Shown here: positions 16,832 to 25,100 of the stretch, piece by piece | Layout of the letters: each line of letters begins with the position of its first letter | How positions within the stretch are numbered: position 1 is the first letter of the stretch | From: CAVZQN01 sp963837395 | GTDB taxonomy: Bacteria; Acidobacteriota; HRBIN11; JAKEFK01 | Reading direction: 5' to 3' | Assembly: GCA_963837395.1 (NCBI GenBank) | Contig: CAWINI010000004.1 | Coordinates: 2,666,001-2,730,000 of the forward strand | Length of the DNA stretch: 64,000 bases | Translations under genes and position numbers: made by a program | The notes under the pieces: model-generated | The model's database searches: none | What the model was told of the DNA's origin: nothing | Seen by the model: the letters and a program-made list of their open reading frames with translations, nothing else

Positions 16832-16918
16832 ATGAAATATTCCAGACAGGACCAGGTACATTGCTATTGCATCTGTTGTTGCATCCGCTTGCGCCTGGTG
16901 GCGAGGTCTGGAGATTAA
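16832..16918 (+). CDS. Cys-rich leader peptide of a transcription attenuator
   Basis: 28 codons beginning MKYSRQDQV and containing HCYCICCCI: Cys at codons 11, 13, 15, 16 and 17, then a basic tail and TAA. Five Cys codons in seven is far from chance in a proteome where Cys is rare. The peptide gene lies between a consensus promoter and two tandem terminators, upstream of an ATP-sulfurylase homologue, the classical arrangement for an amino-acid attenuation peptide. Ribosome stalling on Cys codons when Cys-tRNA is scarce would be the sensor. Cys-rich leader peptides upstream of sulfur-assimilation genes are known in Actinobacteria; I know of none described in this kind of organism. Existence as a translated peptide is inference. 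Confidence 0.8.
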   Translation: MKYSRQDQVHCYCICCCIRLRLVARSGD

Positions 16919-16956
16919 TTCACAGCACTGATTAAACTCTGACCCACTATCAGGCG
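16851..16956 (+). promoter_or_regulatory. attenuator: alternative leader hairpins (regions 1, 2, 3)
   Basis: Region 1 ACCAGG (16851-16856) can pair with region 2 CCTGGT (16894-16899), enclosing the Cys codons. Region 2 CGCCTGGTGG (16892-16901) can instead pair with region 3 CCAC-TAT-CAGGCG (16944-16956): ten pairs with a 3-nt bulge. Region 3 is also the 5' arm of the first terminator, so 2:3 pairing prevents termination. A ribosome stalled on the Cys codons masks region 1 and favours 2:3 (read-through); one reaching the stop codon masks region 2 and favours the terminator. Pairings were found by eye; no energies were computed. Confidence 0.75.
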
Positions 16957-16976
16957 CACCTGATGGTGGGTTTTTT
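16943..16976 (+). terminator. attenuator terminator 1
   Basis: 12-bp stem CCCACTATCAGG / CCTGATGGTGGG (16943-16954, 16959-16970; one wobble pair) with loop CGCA, followed by TTTTTT. Its 5' arm overlaps the antiterminator region 3. Confidence 0.92.
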
Positions 16977-16982
16977 ATTTTG

Positions 16983-17020
16983 CCCGCTATCGAAAAAAAG
17001 AAATCGGTGGCGGGTTTTTT
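16983..17020 (+). terminator. attenuator terminator 2
   Basis: 11-bp stem CCCGCTATCGA / TCGGTGGCGGG (16983-16993, 17004-17014; two wobble pairs), A-rich loop, followed by TTTTTT. It lies 6 nt after terminator 1 and only 5 nt before the GGAGG ribosome-binding site (17025-17029) of the next gene. Confidence 0.9.
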
Positions 17021-17035
17021 ATTTGGAGGCAACAA

Positions 17036-17947
17036 ATGATCGATCCACATGGCGGTACATTAGTTCATCGAATTCCTGATGTTGCAGAAAGCACGGAGTG
17101 GCAAGAATACTCATTATTCCAACGAAAATTGATGATAGATCGATTCGCGTTGATGGATCTCGAACTACTTGCTACTGGCGCTTATAGCCCTCTAGCCGGT
17201 TTTATGAACAGTGAACAGTATCAATCGGTACTTGCTGACCAAAAATTAATTTCTGGCATCTCATGGGCTTTACCAATTACATTGCCAGTTTCAACTGAGA
17301 TCGCAAACAATCTTACCGAAGGACAAGATTTAACATTGCAAGATGACTGGGGAAGAAATGTTGCAGTTCTTCGAATCGAAGAAATATTTAAGTCGAACAA
17401 AGCCATGGAAACAGAATGTTTGTATGGTGCTGCAGATCTTTCGCATCCAGGAGTTCTTCGAATTCGCGAACACGGTGAAATTTTATTGGCAGGACCGATT
17501 GTTTATCTGGCATCGCGGCGCCCTGATGAACCGTTTGTGGATTATTATCTCAGCCCTCATGAAACAAGAACTCAGTTCCAGGAACTGGGATGGAACACGA
17601 TCATTGCATTTGAGCCGAGAAATCCAAGTCTTCCTGGAACAAATATACTTGCGAAAACATTGGCTGACTACGATGGAATATTCTTGAATCCATTGATTGG
17701 AAACGATGATGAGGATTTGCCGGCAGGAGTAAAAATCAGATGCAGTGAAATGTTGCTTCAAGAATATTATCCACCTGATAAAACGCTGCTTGCTGTATCC
17801 CCGCTTGCAATCAAAGGAGCTAGCGTGCGTGACATTCTTCACCAGGCAATCGTGAGAAAAAATTATGGTGCTACGCACATGATTGTGAATGATGAGTGCA
17901 TCAACATTGCAAAAGAAACTAAAACGTGGGTTGAGGTGACGGTGTAA
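17036..17947 (+). CDS. ATP-sulfurylase-like protein lacking the catalytic motif (probable pseudoenzyme)
   Basis: 303 residues against about 380-400 for bacterial/archaeal-type Sat. The N-terminal PUA-like domain is well kept (PHGGTLVHR, DLELLATGAYSPLAGFM), as are blocks around GVLRI, NPLIGNDDEDLPAGVKIRC and IVRKNYGATHMIV. The ATP-binding/catalytic motif expected as QTRNPxHxxH reads FEPRNPSLPGTN (about 192-203), so both catalytic His are gone while RNP remains. The GRDHAG segment is replaced by NDECINIAKETK, and the protein ends about 80 residues early. Homology continues in the same frame on both sides, so this is divergence, not a frameshift. It probably cannot make APS. Control by the upstream Cys attenuator suggests a role tied to Cys supply; binding or regulation is speculation. 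Confidence 0.8.
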   Translation: MIDPHGGTLVHRIPDVAESTEWQEYSLFQRKLMIDRFALMDLELLATGAYSPLAGFMNSEQYQSVLADQKLISGISWALPITLPVSTEIANNLTEGQDLTLQDDWGRNVAVLRIEEIFKSNKAMETECLYGAADLSHPGVLRIREHGEILLAGPIVYLASRRPDEPFVDYYLSPHETRTQFQELGWNTIIAFEPRNPSLPGTNILAKTLADYDGIFLNPLIGNDDEDLPAGVKIRCSEMLLQEYYPPDKTLLAVSPLAIKGASVRDILHQAIVRKNYGATHMIVNDECINIAKETKTWVEVTV

Positions 17948-18413
17948 AAAAGAAGCGGTTAATAAAATAAATAAACAGGAAAAGAATACCGAGCAGTAAC
18001 AATAAAAATCCGCCTACAAAAACGCCAATGAATATCCAATGTCTGGTTGTGCTGGCTGCGGGTTCTTCCGCATACTGACGAAAAAGTTTCATGTTTTTGG
18101 TATTTGATTTCCAAACGAAATCAAACAGATCACCCAGAAATGGAATTGTGCCGATGGTAACATCGATCAGATTGTTAAAGATCATCCGCAGAATCACAAC
18201 GCCTGGAAGTTTGAATTGAAATGCGCGGTAAAGAAGAATGACTCCAATTACTCCGCTAACAATGTCACCAGCGCCAGGAACCAATCCGATAATTGCTTCA
18301 ACACCAAATCGCCAGCCTAGACCTGGAATGCGAAACGCATTATCCATAAGCCAGGCTACATGATCCAATTGATCCTTGACGCGCTCTAGCTCAACTTCTT
18401 TCGTTTTCTTCAT
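17919..18413 (-). CDS. DUF4112 membrane protein
   Basis: 164 residues from ATG 18413 (a longer frame to 18455 would run into an intergenic repeat word). Features of DUF4112: LDNAFRIPGLGWRFGVEAII-like segment, IGLVPGAGDIVSGVIGVILLY hydrophobic stretch, and IGTIPFLGDLFDFVWKSN. A C-terminal transmembrane segment (FIGVFVGGFLLLLLGILFLF) follows. Inner-membrane location likely; function unknown. It is convergent with the ATP-sulfurylase-like gene, and their 3' ends overlap by 29 bases. Confidence 0.85.
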   Translation of the reverse strand: MKKTKEVELERVKDQLDHVAWLMDNAFRIPGLGWRFGVEAIIGLVPGAGDIVSGVIGVILLYRAFQFKLPGVVILRMIFNNLIDVTIGTIPFLGDLFDFVWKSNTKNMKLFRQYAEEPAASTTRHWIFIGVFVGGFLLLLLGILFLFIYFINRFFFTPSPQPTF

Positions 18414-18661
18414 GTAAAATTCTCTTAGAAAACCACCAAGGCACCATGACACCAAGATATGAATTAGAGAAGCAAAAAAATCTCATCAGTTAATCTATAT
18501 GGATCTGTATTTTGAGCAATTAAACTAAACTGAACGATGTGATCGATGCGCGAAAGTAGTTAAATTGCAGCGATTACATCCCCCTGTCGAGCATAGTTGG
18601 CGGAACACACATTTCCTGTTAAATTAAGCTTTAACTTGAACCGTAGTACAATTCTTAATCT

Positions 18662-20041
18662 ATGTATTTCAAACAATTTTATCTTGGCTGTTTGGCGCAC
18701 GCTTCTTATTTGATTGGTGACCAGGGTGAAGCTGCTGTTGTAGATCCTCAGCGTGATGTTGAGGAATATCTTGAAGAAGCGGCAAAACAAGGACTCACAA
18801 TCCGTCATATCATAGAAACCCATTTGCATGCTGATTTTGTTTCGGGTCATCGTGAGATAGCACAGCGAACCGGTGCATCAATTTATTTTGGGGCGAAGGC
18901 AAATGCCGAATTCGATCACGTTTCGGTAAAAGAAGGTGATGAAATCCGGATGGGTAAAGTTGTACTGCGCTTTCTTGAAACTCCGGGTCATACTCCGGAA
19001 TCGATCTCAGTGGTGGTTACTGATCAGAATGAATCGGAACAACCATATGCAGTGTTAACCGGTGATGCATTATTTATTGGCGACGTTGGGCGTCCTGATT
19101 TGTTAGGTGCGCGTATCAGCGCAGCGGAATTAGCAGGAATGCTTTACGATTCATTGCATCAAAAGTTTTTGACACTGCCGGATTCCGTGAAGGTTTATCC
19201 GGCTCACGGTGCTGGATCGATGTGCGGACGCAACATTTCAAGCGAACGAAGTTCTACGATTGGAGAACAACGAAAATTAAATTACGCATTGCAACCGATG
19301 TCACGCAATGAATTCATTCGAATGATGACAACCGATCTTCCGGAGGCTCCTTCGTATTTCAGCTTTGATGCTCAAATCAATCGAAAAGGTCCTGCGATTA
19401 TGGAGAATCTTCCTGCACCGTTGCCACTGACACCGCAAGAGGTTCAATCAAAAAGCAACGACTCTGTGATTGTAGATACGCGTCCATCGGATCAATTCGG
19501 TGTCGCTCATGTTCCGGGTTCGATCAACATCGGATTAGGCGGACAATTCGCATCATGGGCCGGAAGTTTGATCCCGCTGAATACTCCTTTAATCATTGTG
19601 GCTGAAAATGAAGAACGTGTTTTGGAAAGCCGAATCCGTCTGGCTAGAGTCGGACATGAAAATGTAATTGGTTATCTTGCGGGTGGAATTCTCGCATGGG
19701 ATCAAGCAGGCTTTCCAACATCAAGCACAGAACAAATTACAGTTACTGAGCTAAATCAGCGGATTAAAGAAAAGGAAGTCGATCAAGTTGTTGATGTCCG
19801 AAGAATTGGCGAATGGAATTCCGGGCATATACCTGAGGCAATCCACATTCCGTTGAATACTCTATCTAAAGAAGCATTGTCAAAATTAAGTCCGGATAAA
19901 AATACTGCGGCAATTTGTGCCGGTGGTTACCGTTCTTCAATGGCTACAAGCATTTTGGAAAAGCTTGGTTACCATAAGATTACGAATGTAATAGGCGGAA
20001 TGAATGCCTGGAATAGCTCACAATTGGAAGTGGTAAACTAG
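18662..20041 (+). CDS. persulfide dioxygenase-like metallo-beta-lactamase fused to two rhodanese domains
   Basis: 459 residues. An MBL-fold domain (about 1-240) of the ETHE1/persulfide-dioxygenase type carries metal-site motifs THLHADFVSGH, ETPGHTPESI and LTGDALFIGDVGRPDL, and a late His in VYPAHGAGSMCG. Two rhodanese domains follow. The first (about 265-355) has no Cys at the active loop (IIVAENEER). The second (about 360-455) has the loop ICAGGYRSS with the sulfur-carrying Cys. Such fusions oxidise glutathione or protein persulfide to sulfite and thiosulfate in the cytoplasm. The proximity to the Cys-controlled gene suggests a sulfur-handling neighbourhood, though the genes have separate transcription units. 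Confidence 0.9.
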   Translation: MYFKQFYLGCLAHASYLIGDQGEAAVVDPQRDVEEYLEEAAKQGLTIRHIIETHLHADFVSGHREIAQRTGASIYFGAKANAEFDHVSVKEGDEIRMGKVVLRFLETPGHTPESISVVVTDQNESEQPYAVLTGDALFIGDVGRPDLLGARISAAELAGMLYDSLHQKFLTLPDSVKVYPAHGAGSMCGRNISSERSSTIGEQRKLNYALQPMSRNEFIRMMTTDLPEAPSYFSFDAQINRKGPAIMENLPAPLPLTPQEVQSKSNDSVIVDTRPSDQFGVAHVPGSINIGLGGQFASWAGSLIPLNTPLIIVAENEERVLESRIRLARVGHENVIGYLAGGILAWDQAGFPTSSTEQITVTELNQRIKEKEVDQVVDVRRIGEWNSGHIPEAIHIPLNTLSKEALSKLSPDKNTAAICAGGYRSSMATSILEKLGYHKITNVIGGMNAWNSSQLEVVN

Positions 20042-20066
20042 TTGCCTCTCGCCTTAACTTAAATTC

Positions 20067-22133
20067 ATGGATCAAAAAAAGACCGGCTCACCGGCTACGT
20101 CAGCTTCGGCGGATGACATTCCAAAGAACAAAACGACAGAGCCAAAACCTTCTACTGAACCAGAAAAGAAAATAGAGCCTTCACCATCACCAACTGACGG
20201 TGAAGCGGTTAAGGCCGGTGATGTTTTACCTCCCGCAGAAACGCAATCTGCTGAACCAGCCGATAAAGAACCACGAGGCAAATATCTTGCTTACCTTTGT
20301 CTTGGTGCTTTAGGAATTGTTTACGGTGACATCGGCACCAGCCCTCTGTATTCACTTCGGGAATGTTTTCATAGCAAACATGGTGTAGCTCCTACACCTG
20401 AAAATGTTTTGGGTGTTTTGTCCTTGGTTACATGGTCTTTGATCATCGTAATTTCGATTAAATATCTTGCGTTTGTTATGCGTGCTGATAACAAAGGTGA
20501 AGGTGGAATATTGGCATTGATGTCGCTTGTTCGTCCGGAGAAAAGCGAAGTTACAAAGCGCTGGCTTTTAACAGGAATCGGTCTTTTCGGCGCCGCTCTT
20601 TTGTATGGCGATGGAATTATTACACCTGCAATTTCAGTGCTCAGTGCTGTTGAAGGTTTGCATGTTGCGACTCCAGTGTTTGAAGGAAAAGTAGTTCATA
20701 TCACGATCGTAGTTTTGTTCCTGCTTTTTTATTTTCAGAAAAAAGGAACTGGAAGTGTTGGTGCTGTGTTTGGACCCGTAATGCTGGTCTGGTTTAGCTG
20801 TCTATTTCTGCTGGGTATATATCAGATTGTTCAGACTCCGGCTGTAGTGAAAGGAATCAATCCTTATAATGCGTTTGAATTTTTTCTGCATAACAAGTGG
20901 CATGGATTTTTAGTATTAGGTTCTGTTTTCCTTGTTGTTACTGGTGGCGAAGCTCTTTATGCAGATATGGGACATTTCGGTAAAAAACCGATCCGTCTTG
21001 CCTGGTTTTTTATGGTTTTACCGGCACTGCAAATTAACTATCTTGGACAAGGAGCTTTACTGTTACGTAATCCGCAAGCAGCAGAACATCCTTTCTATTT
21101 GATGGCTCCCGGATGGGCATTATTTCCATTGGTCGGACTTGCCACGGTTGCCACATTTATCGCATCTCAAGCAGTCATTTCCGGAGCGTTTTCATTGACA
21201 CGACAAGCGGTGCAACTCGGTTACTGGCCGCGTATGCTCATCCGTCATACATCGGCTAGAGAGATCGGGCAAATTTATATTCCAGCAATTAATTGGGGTT
21301 TGATGATTGCTACAATCTGGCTGGTTGCTGAATTCAAAACTTCAAGCAACCTGGCTGCAGCATATGGTGTTGCTGTAACAACAACAATGGTTGCAACAAC
21401 CGTTTTGTTATTTTTTGTCTGCCGCTCTGTTTGGAAATGGGGATTCGCGAAAACGATGTTGCTGACTTCATTCTTCCTGGCCATCGATGTCGCATTCTTC
21501 GGCGCTAATATCATTAAGTTTTTCTCAGGCGGATGGTTCCCACTTGCTGTAGGTGCCGGTGTATTCATATTGATGACTACATGGCGTCGCGGACGAATGA
21601 TCCTCAATGAACGATTGAGCGAAGTTGCTTTGCCCGATCATCTTTTTATCGACAGCTTAAAAGCAGAGAAACCACTTCGTGTTTCAGGTACTGCTGTATT
21701 TTTGGATCGAACTCCAGATGCCACTCCACATGCACTGTTACACAATATCAAGCACAACAAAATTATTCACGAACAAGTCATTTTGCTCACGATTATTACA
21801 GAAGAATCACCGCATGTTCCTGAAAATAAACGGATCAAAATCGTATCGCGTGGTGAATGTATTTACAGAATGGTGATCAAATTTGGATTTATGGAAGACC
21901 CGGATGTTACTGAAGTCCTGAGAAAAGTGGAGATTAACGGGAAGAAATTAAAACCTGAGCAAATGTCGTTTTTCTTAGGCCGCGAAAAATTAATTGCGAC
22001 TGATCGCCCGGGAATGGCAATCTGGCGTGAGAAATTATTTGCGTGGATGTCGCAGAACGCTACTGGAGCTGCTTACTTCTTCAACTTGCCTCCCGATCGA
22101 ATTGTCGAATTAGGCGCATCAATCGAACTGTAA
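20067..22133 (+). CDS. kup: KUP-family potassium uptake transporter
   Basis: 688 residues. The family signature GDIGTSPLYSLRE follows an unusual hydrophilic, Pro/Glu/Lys-rich N-terminal extension of about 70 residues. About twelve transmembrane segments span roughly 75-510 (FGAALLYGDGIITPAISVLS, ALYADMGHFGKKPI and others), and a cytoplasmic C-terminal domain ends the protein. It imports K+ with H+ across the inner membrane. It stands alone, with a hairpin separating it from the convergent aconitase gene. The N-terminal extension is longer than in E. coli Kup and looks disordered. Confidence 0.93.
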   Translation: MDQKKTGSPATSASADDIPKNKTTEPKPSTEPEKKIEPSPSPTDGEAVKAGDVLPPAETQSAEPADKEPRGKYLAYLCLGALGIVYGDIGTSPLYSLRECFHSKHGVAPTPENVLGVLSLVTWSLIIVISIKYLAFVMRADNKGEGGILALMSLVRPEKSEVTKRWLLTGIGLFGAALLYGDGIITPAISVLSAVEGLHVATPVFEGKVVHITIVVLFLLFYFQKKGTGSVGAVFGPVMLVWFSCLFLLGIYQIVQTPAVVKGINPYNAFEFFLHNKWHGFLVLGSVFLVVTGGEALYADMGHFGKKPIRLAWFFMVLPALQINYLGQGALLLRNPQAAEHPFYLMAPGWALFPLVGLATVATFIASQAVISGAFSLTRQAVQLGYWPRMLIRHTSAREIGQIYIPAINWGLMIATIWLVAEFKTSSNLAAAYGVAVTTTMVATTVLLFFVCRSVWKWGFAKTMLLTSFFLAIDVAFFGANIIKFFSGGWFPLAVGAGVFILMTTWRRGRMILNERLSEVALPDHLFIDSLKAEKPLRVSGTAVFLDRTPDATPHALLHNIKHNKIIHEQVILLTIITEESPHVPENKRIKIVSRGECIYRMVIKFGFMEDPDVTEVLRKVEINGKKLKPEQMSFFLGREKLIATDRPGMAIWREKLFAWMSQNATGAAYFFNLPPDRIVELGASIEL

Positions 22134-22138
22134 TTTTT

Positions 22139-22174
22139 ACCGCAGAGGGCGCAGAGCTCTGCGAGCTTTGCGGT
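22139..22174. repeat. hairpin ACCGCA...TGCGGT between convergent genes
   Basis: Outer arms ACCGCA/TGCGGT and inner arms GCGCAGAG/CTCTGCG. Word content resembles the hairpin at 28641-28670 and the coding start at 9431-9448. Likely a bidirectional 3'-end structure for kup and acnA, although it lacks a strong T-run. Confidence 0.6.
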
Positions 22175-25002
22175 TATTTCTTAACAAGTTGACGTAAGAC
22201 GTAATCCAGAATTCCGCCGTGCTGGTAATATTCAATTTCGATCGGAGTATCAATTCGTAAAGTTACCGCCACGTTTTCTTGTTGCCCATTCTTTCGATGA
22301 ATCACAAGCGTCACATCTTGTTGCGGTGTTATTCTATTTTCCAATCCGATGACATCGAAAGTTTCAGAACCATCTAACTTCAATGCCTGAGCATTCATCC
22401 CTTCTTTAAATTGACACGGCAGCACACCCATGCCTACAAGATTGCTTCGATGGATACGTTCGAAACTTGCAGCAACAACTACTTTCACACCTAACAGTTT
22501 CGTTCCTTTTGCGGCCCAATCGCGTGAACTTCCAGTTCCATATTCTTGTCCTGCAAGAATGATCAGCGGAATTTCCTGGCTTTGATATTTCATCGCTGCA
22601 TCAAAGATCGTCATCCGTTCACCGGACGGCTGATAGGTTGTCACACCACCTTCAGTGCCAGGAACCATTAAGTTCTTGATCCGAACATTTGCGAATGTAC
22701 CTCTGGTCATCACTTTATCGTTGCCGCGGCGTGCGCCATAACTATTGAAGTCGCTTTTGGGCACTCCATGTTCGATCAAATATTTCCCGGCTGGCGAATC
22801 TTCTTTTATTGCGCCTGCAGGACTGATGTGATCTGTGGTAACGGAATCACCAAAGATCGCGAGCGGCCGCGCACCTTTAATATCTGTTATCTTGCCCGGT
22901 TCCATCTTGAAGTTTTCAAAGAAAGGCGGCTCTTGGATGTAGGTGTCGTTCGGATTCCAGTTATAGACAAGACCGGTTGTAGTGGGAATTTCATTCCATA
23001 ACGGATTTTGTTCTTCAAAATTACTGTAAAGACGCCGATAAGTTTCAGGATCTAACGCAGAACGCATGCAGTTACTAATCTCTTCCAGAGTCGGCCAGAT
23101 GTCGCGCAGATAAACATCATTGCCATCTTTGCCTTTGCCTAATGGTTCTTTAGCCATATCGATGTCAACTCGGCCGCCAAGGGCGAAAGCAACAACAAGC
23201 GGTGGGCTCATTAGAAAATTTGCCTTGATGCTTTGATGTACGCGCGCTTCAAAATTTCTGTTCCCGCTTAACACGCTTGCACCAATCACATCCTTTTTAT
23301 TGAGCACTTCTTCGATTTGCGGATCCAGTGGACCAGAATTTCCGATGCATGTAGTGCAACCATATCCAACTAAATTGAACCGAAGTTTATCCAAATATGG
23401 TTGAAGTCCGGTCTTTGTCAGATAATCAGTAACTACACGCGAACCCGGCGCAAGCGAAGTTTTTACAGCAGGACTTACCTGCATTCCTTTTTCAACTGCT
23501 TTTTTCGCAAGAAGACCTGCAGCAAGCATAACTGATGGATTGGAAGTATTTGTGCAAGATGTGATTGCGGCAATCAAAACACTGCCATGGCCAATTTCTG
23601 AAATCGTATTTGGAAAATCACCATCGGACCGATCGGGCGTCGGACGATTATTGATCATTTCAGTTTCAGTCCAAACACTCGTTTCCAAATTTTTTCCATC
23701 CGGAGGCAAAGCCTTTTGACTTCCACCTCCGGGTTTCGGAGTATCTGTACCCGTTTTCACCAAATAACGATCACCCAAATTCGTTTTGCCATAACCATTT
23801 TCGGTTACCGGTTTCTGCAAAAGCTCTAAAAATTTATCTTTTAGCTCCTTTAAATTAATTCGATCTTGCGGACGTTTTGGACCAGCAATGCCTGGCACAA
23901 CATCTTTCAAATTCAATTCCATAACCTGGGAGTAATCGCATTCATCTTTTAGTGGAATACCGAATAGATTTTGAGCTTTGAAATAATTTCGTACAGTATC
24001 CACCAATTTCGAAGATCGTCCTGTGGCAAGCATGTATTTGCAACTCTCTTCATCGATCGGAAAGAATCCCATTGTCGCTCCGTATTCAGGAGCCATGTTC
24101 GCAATTGTTGCGCGATCAGGAACGGATAAGGATTGCGCACCTTCACCGTGATATTCAACGAACTTGCCGACAACTTTTGCTTTACGCAGCATTTCAGTGA
24201 TATGCAAAACCAGATCGGTCGCAGTGACACCATCTTGTAAGCGCCCGCTCATGTGAACTCCTACAACATCAGGAGTCAGGAAATATACCGGTTGTCCTAA
24301 CATTCCTGCTTCTGCTTCAATTCCACCTACTCCCCATCCAACAATTCCTAATCCATTGATCATTGTGGTGTGCGAATCAGTTCCGACCAGCGAATCAGGA
24401 TAAACAATGTCATTTTTTTCCAACACACCTTTTGCAATAAACTCGAGATTCACCTGGTGCACGATTCCAATTCCAGGGGGAATTACATTAAATCCTTTGA
24501 ATCCTTGCATGCCCCATTTCAGGAATTCGTATCGCGCACGATTCCGGTGGAATTCCATTTCAATATTTCTTCGAAACGCATCTGCATTTCCGAAAAAATC
24601 CACTTGAACGGAATGATCTACAACCAGATCCACCGGAACTAGTGGTTCAATAATCGCAGGATCTTTGCCAAGTGTTTTTGCTGCTGATCTCATTGCTGCT
24701 AAATCTACGAGCAATGGAACGCCGGTGAAATCCTGCAAAATAATTCTGGAGACAACAAAAGGAATTTCGGCAGTTCGAAGTGCTACAGGCTTCCAACCTG
24801 CAATTGCCAGAACGTCTGCTTCTTTAATTTTCTTGCCATCAAAATTGCGAAGAACGGATTCTAAAACAATCCGAATGCTTACAGGCAACCGCGAGATGTT
24901 TCCAGCACCGGCTCGTTTAAGTTGCGGTAACGAATAGAAGCTGGCTTTGCGCCCTGCACCGGTATCAAAAGTTTGTAGAGAATCGAAGAGAGTATGAGGC
25001 AT
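22174..25002 (-). CDS. acnA: aconitate hydratase A
   Basis: 942 residues, slightly longer than E. coli AcnA (about 890). [4Fe-4S] cluster Cys are in SCTNTSNPSVM and GCTTCIGNSGPL. Substrate motifs VGTDSHTTMINGLGIVGWG and C-terminal swivel-domain motifs YGARRGNDKVMTRGTFANV and AGQEYGTGSSRDWAAKG are present. It converts citrate to isocitrate in the TCA cycle. A region of about 40 residues before SCTNT (GKNLETSVWTETEMINNRPT) is an insertion compared with E. coli. Monocistronic, divergent from the glycosyltransferase. Confidence 0.96.
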   Translation of the reverse strand: MPHTLFDSLQTFDTGAGRKASFYSLPQLKRAGAGNISRLPVSIRIVLESVLRNFDGKKIKEADVLAIAGWKPVALRTAEIPFVVSRIILQDFTGVPLLVDLAAMRSAAKTLGKDPAIIEPLVPVDLVVDHSVQVDFFGNADAFRRNIEMEFHRNRARYEFLKWGMQGFKGFNVIPPGIGIVHQVNLEFIAKGVLEKNDIVYPDSLVGTDSHTTMINGLGIVGWGVGGIEAEAGMLGQPVYFLTPDVVGVHMSGRLQDGVTATDLVLHITEMLRKAKVVGKFVEYHGEGAQSLSVPDRATIANMAPEYGATMGFFPIDEESCKYMLATGRSSKLVDTVRNYFKAQNLFGIPLKDECDYSQVMELNLKDVVPGIAGPKRPQDRINLKELKDKFLELLQKPVTENGYGKTNLGDRYLVKTGTDTPKPGGGSQKALPPDGKNLETSVWTETEMINNRPTPDRSDGDFPNTISEIGHGSVLIAAITSCTNTSNPSVMLAAGLLAKKAVEKGMQVSPAVKTSLAPGSRVVTDYLTKTGLQPYLDKLRFNLVGYGCTTCIGNSGPLDPQIEEVLNKKDVIGASVLSGNRNFEARVHQSIKANFLMSPPLVVAFALGGRVDIDMAKEPLGKGKDGNDVYLRDIWPTLEEISNCMRSALDPETYRRLYSNFEEQNPLWNEIPTTTGLVYNWNPNDTYIQEPPFFENFKMEPGKITDIKGARPLAIFGDSVTTDHISPAGAIKEDSPAGKYLIEHGVPKSDFNSYGARRGNDKVMTRGTFANVRIKNLMVPGTEGGVTTYQPSGERMTIFDAAMKYQSQEIPLIILAGQEYGTGSSRDWAAKGTKLLGVKVVVAASFERIHRSNLVGMGVLPCQFKEGMNAQALKLDGSETFDVIGLENRITPQQDVTLVIHRKNGQQENVAVTLRIDTPIEIEYYQHGGILDYVLRQLVKK

Positions 25003-25100
25003 GATGAACTCCTTGTATGGCGCAAATGGCCGTAAATTTAATTTTCAGATTAATTCCCCAAAACGTCAACCACAGCGACGTATAATAACGTGCATCCAAA

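Noticed and set aside
16829..17035. SAM or other sulfur riboswitch upstream of the ATP-sulfurylase-like gene
   Set aside because: No SAM-I, SAM-II or similar core motif seen; the region is fully explained by a leader peptide, alternative pairings and two terminators.
17586..17947. Frameshift as cause of the missing Sat motifs
   Set aside because: Homology is in the same frame before and after the lost motif, and no other frame downstream of 17947 shows Sat sequence.
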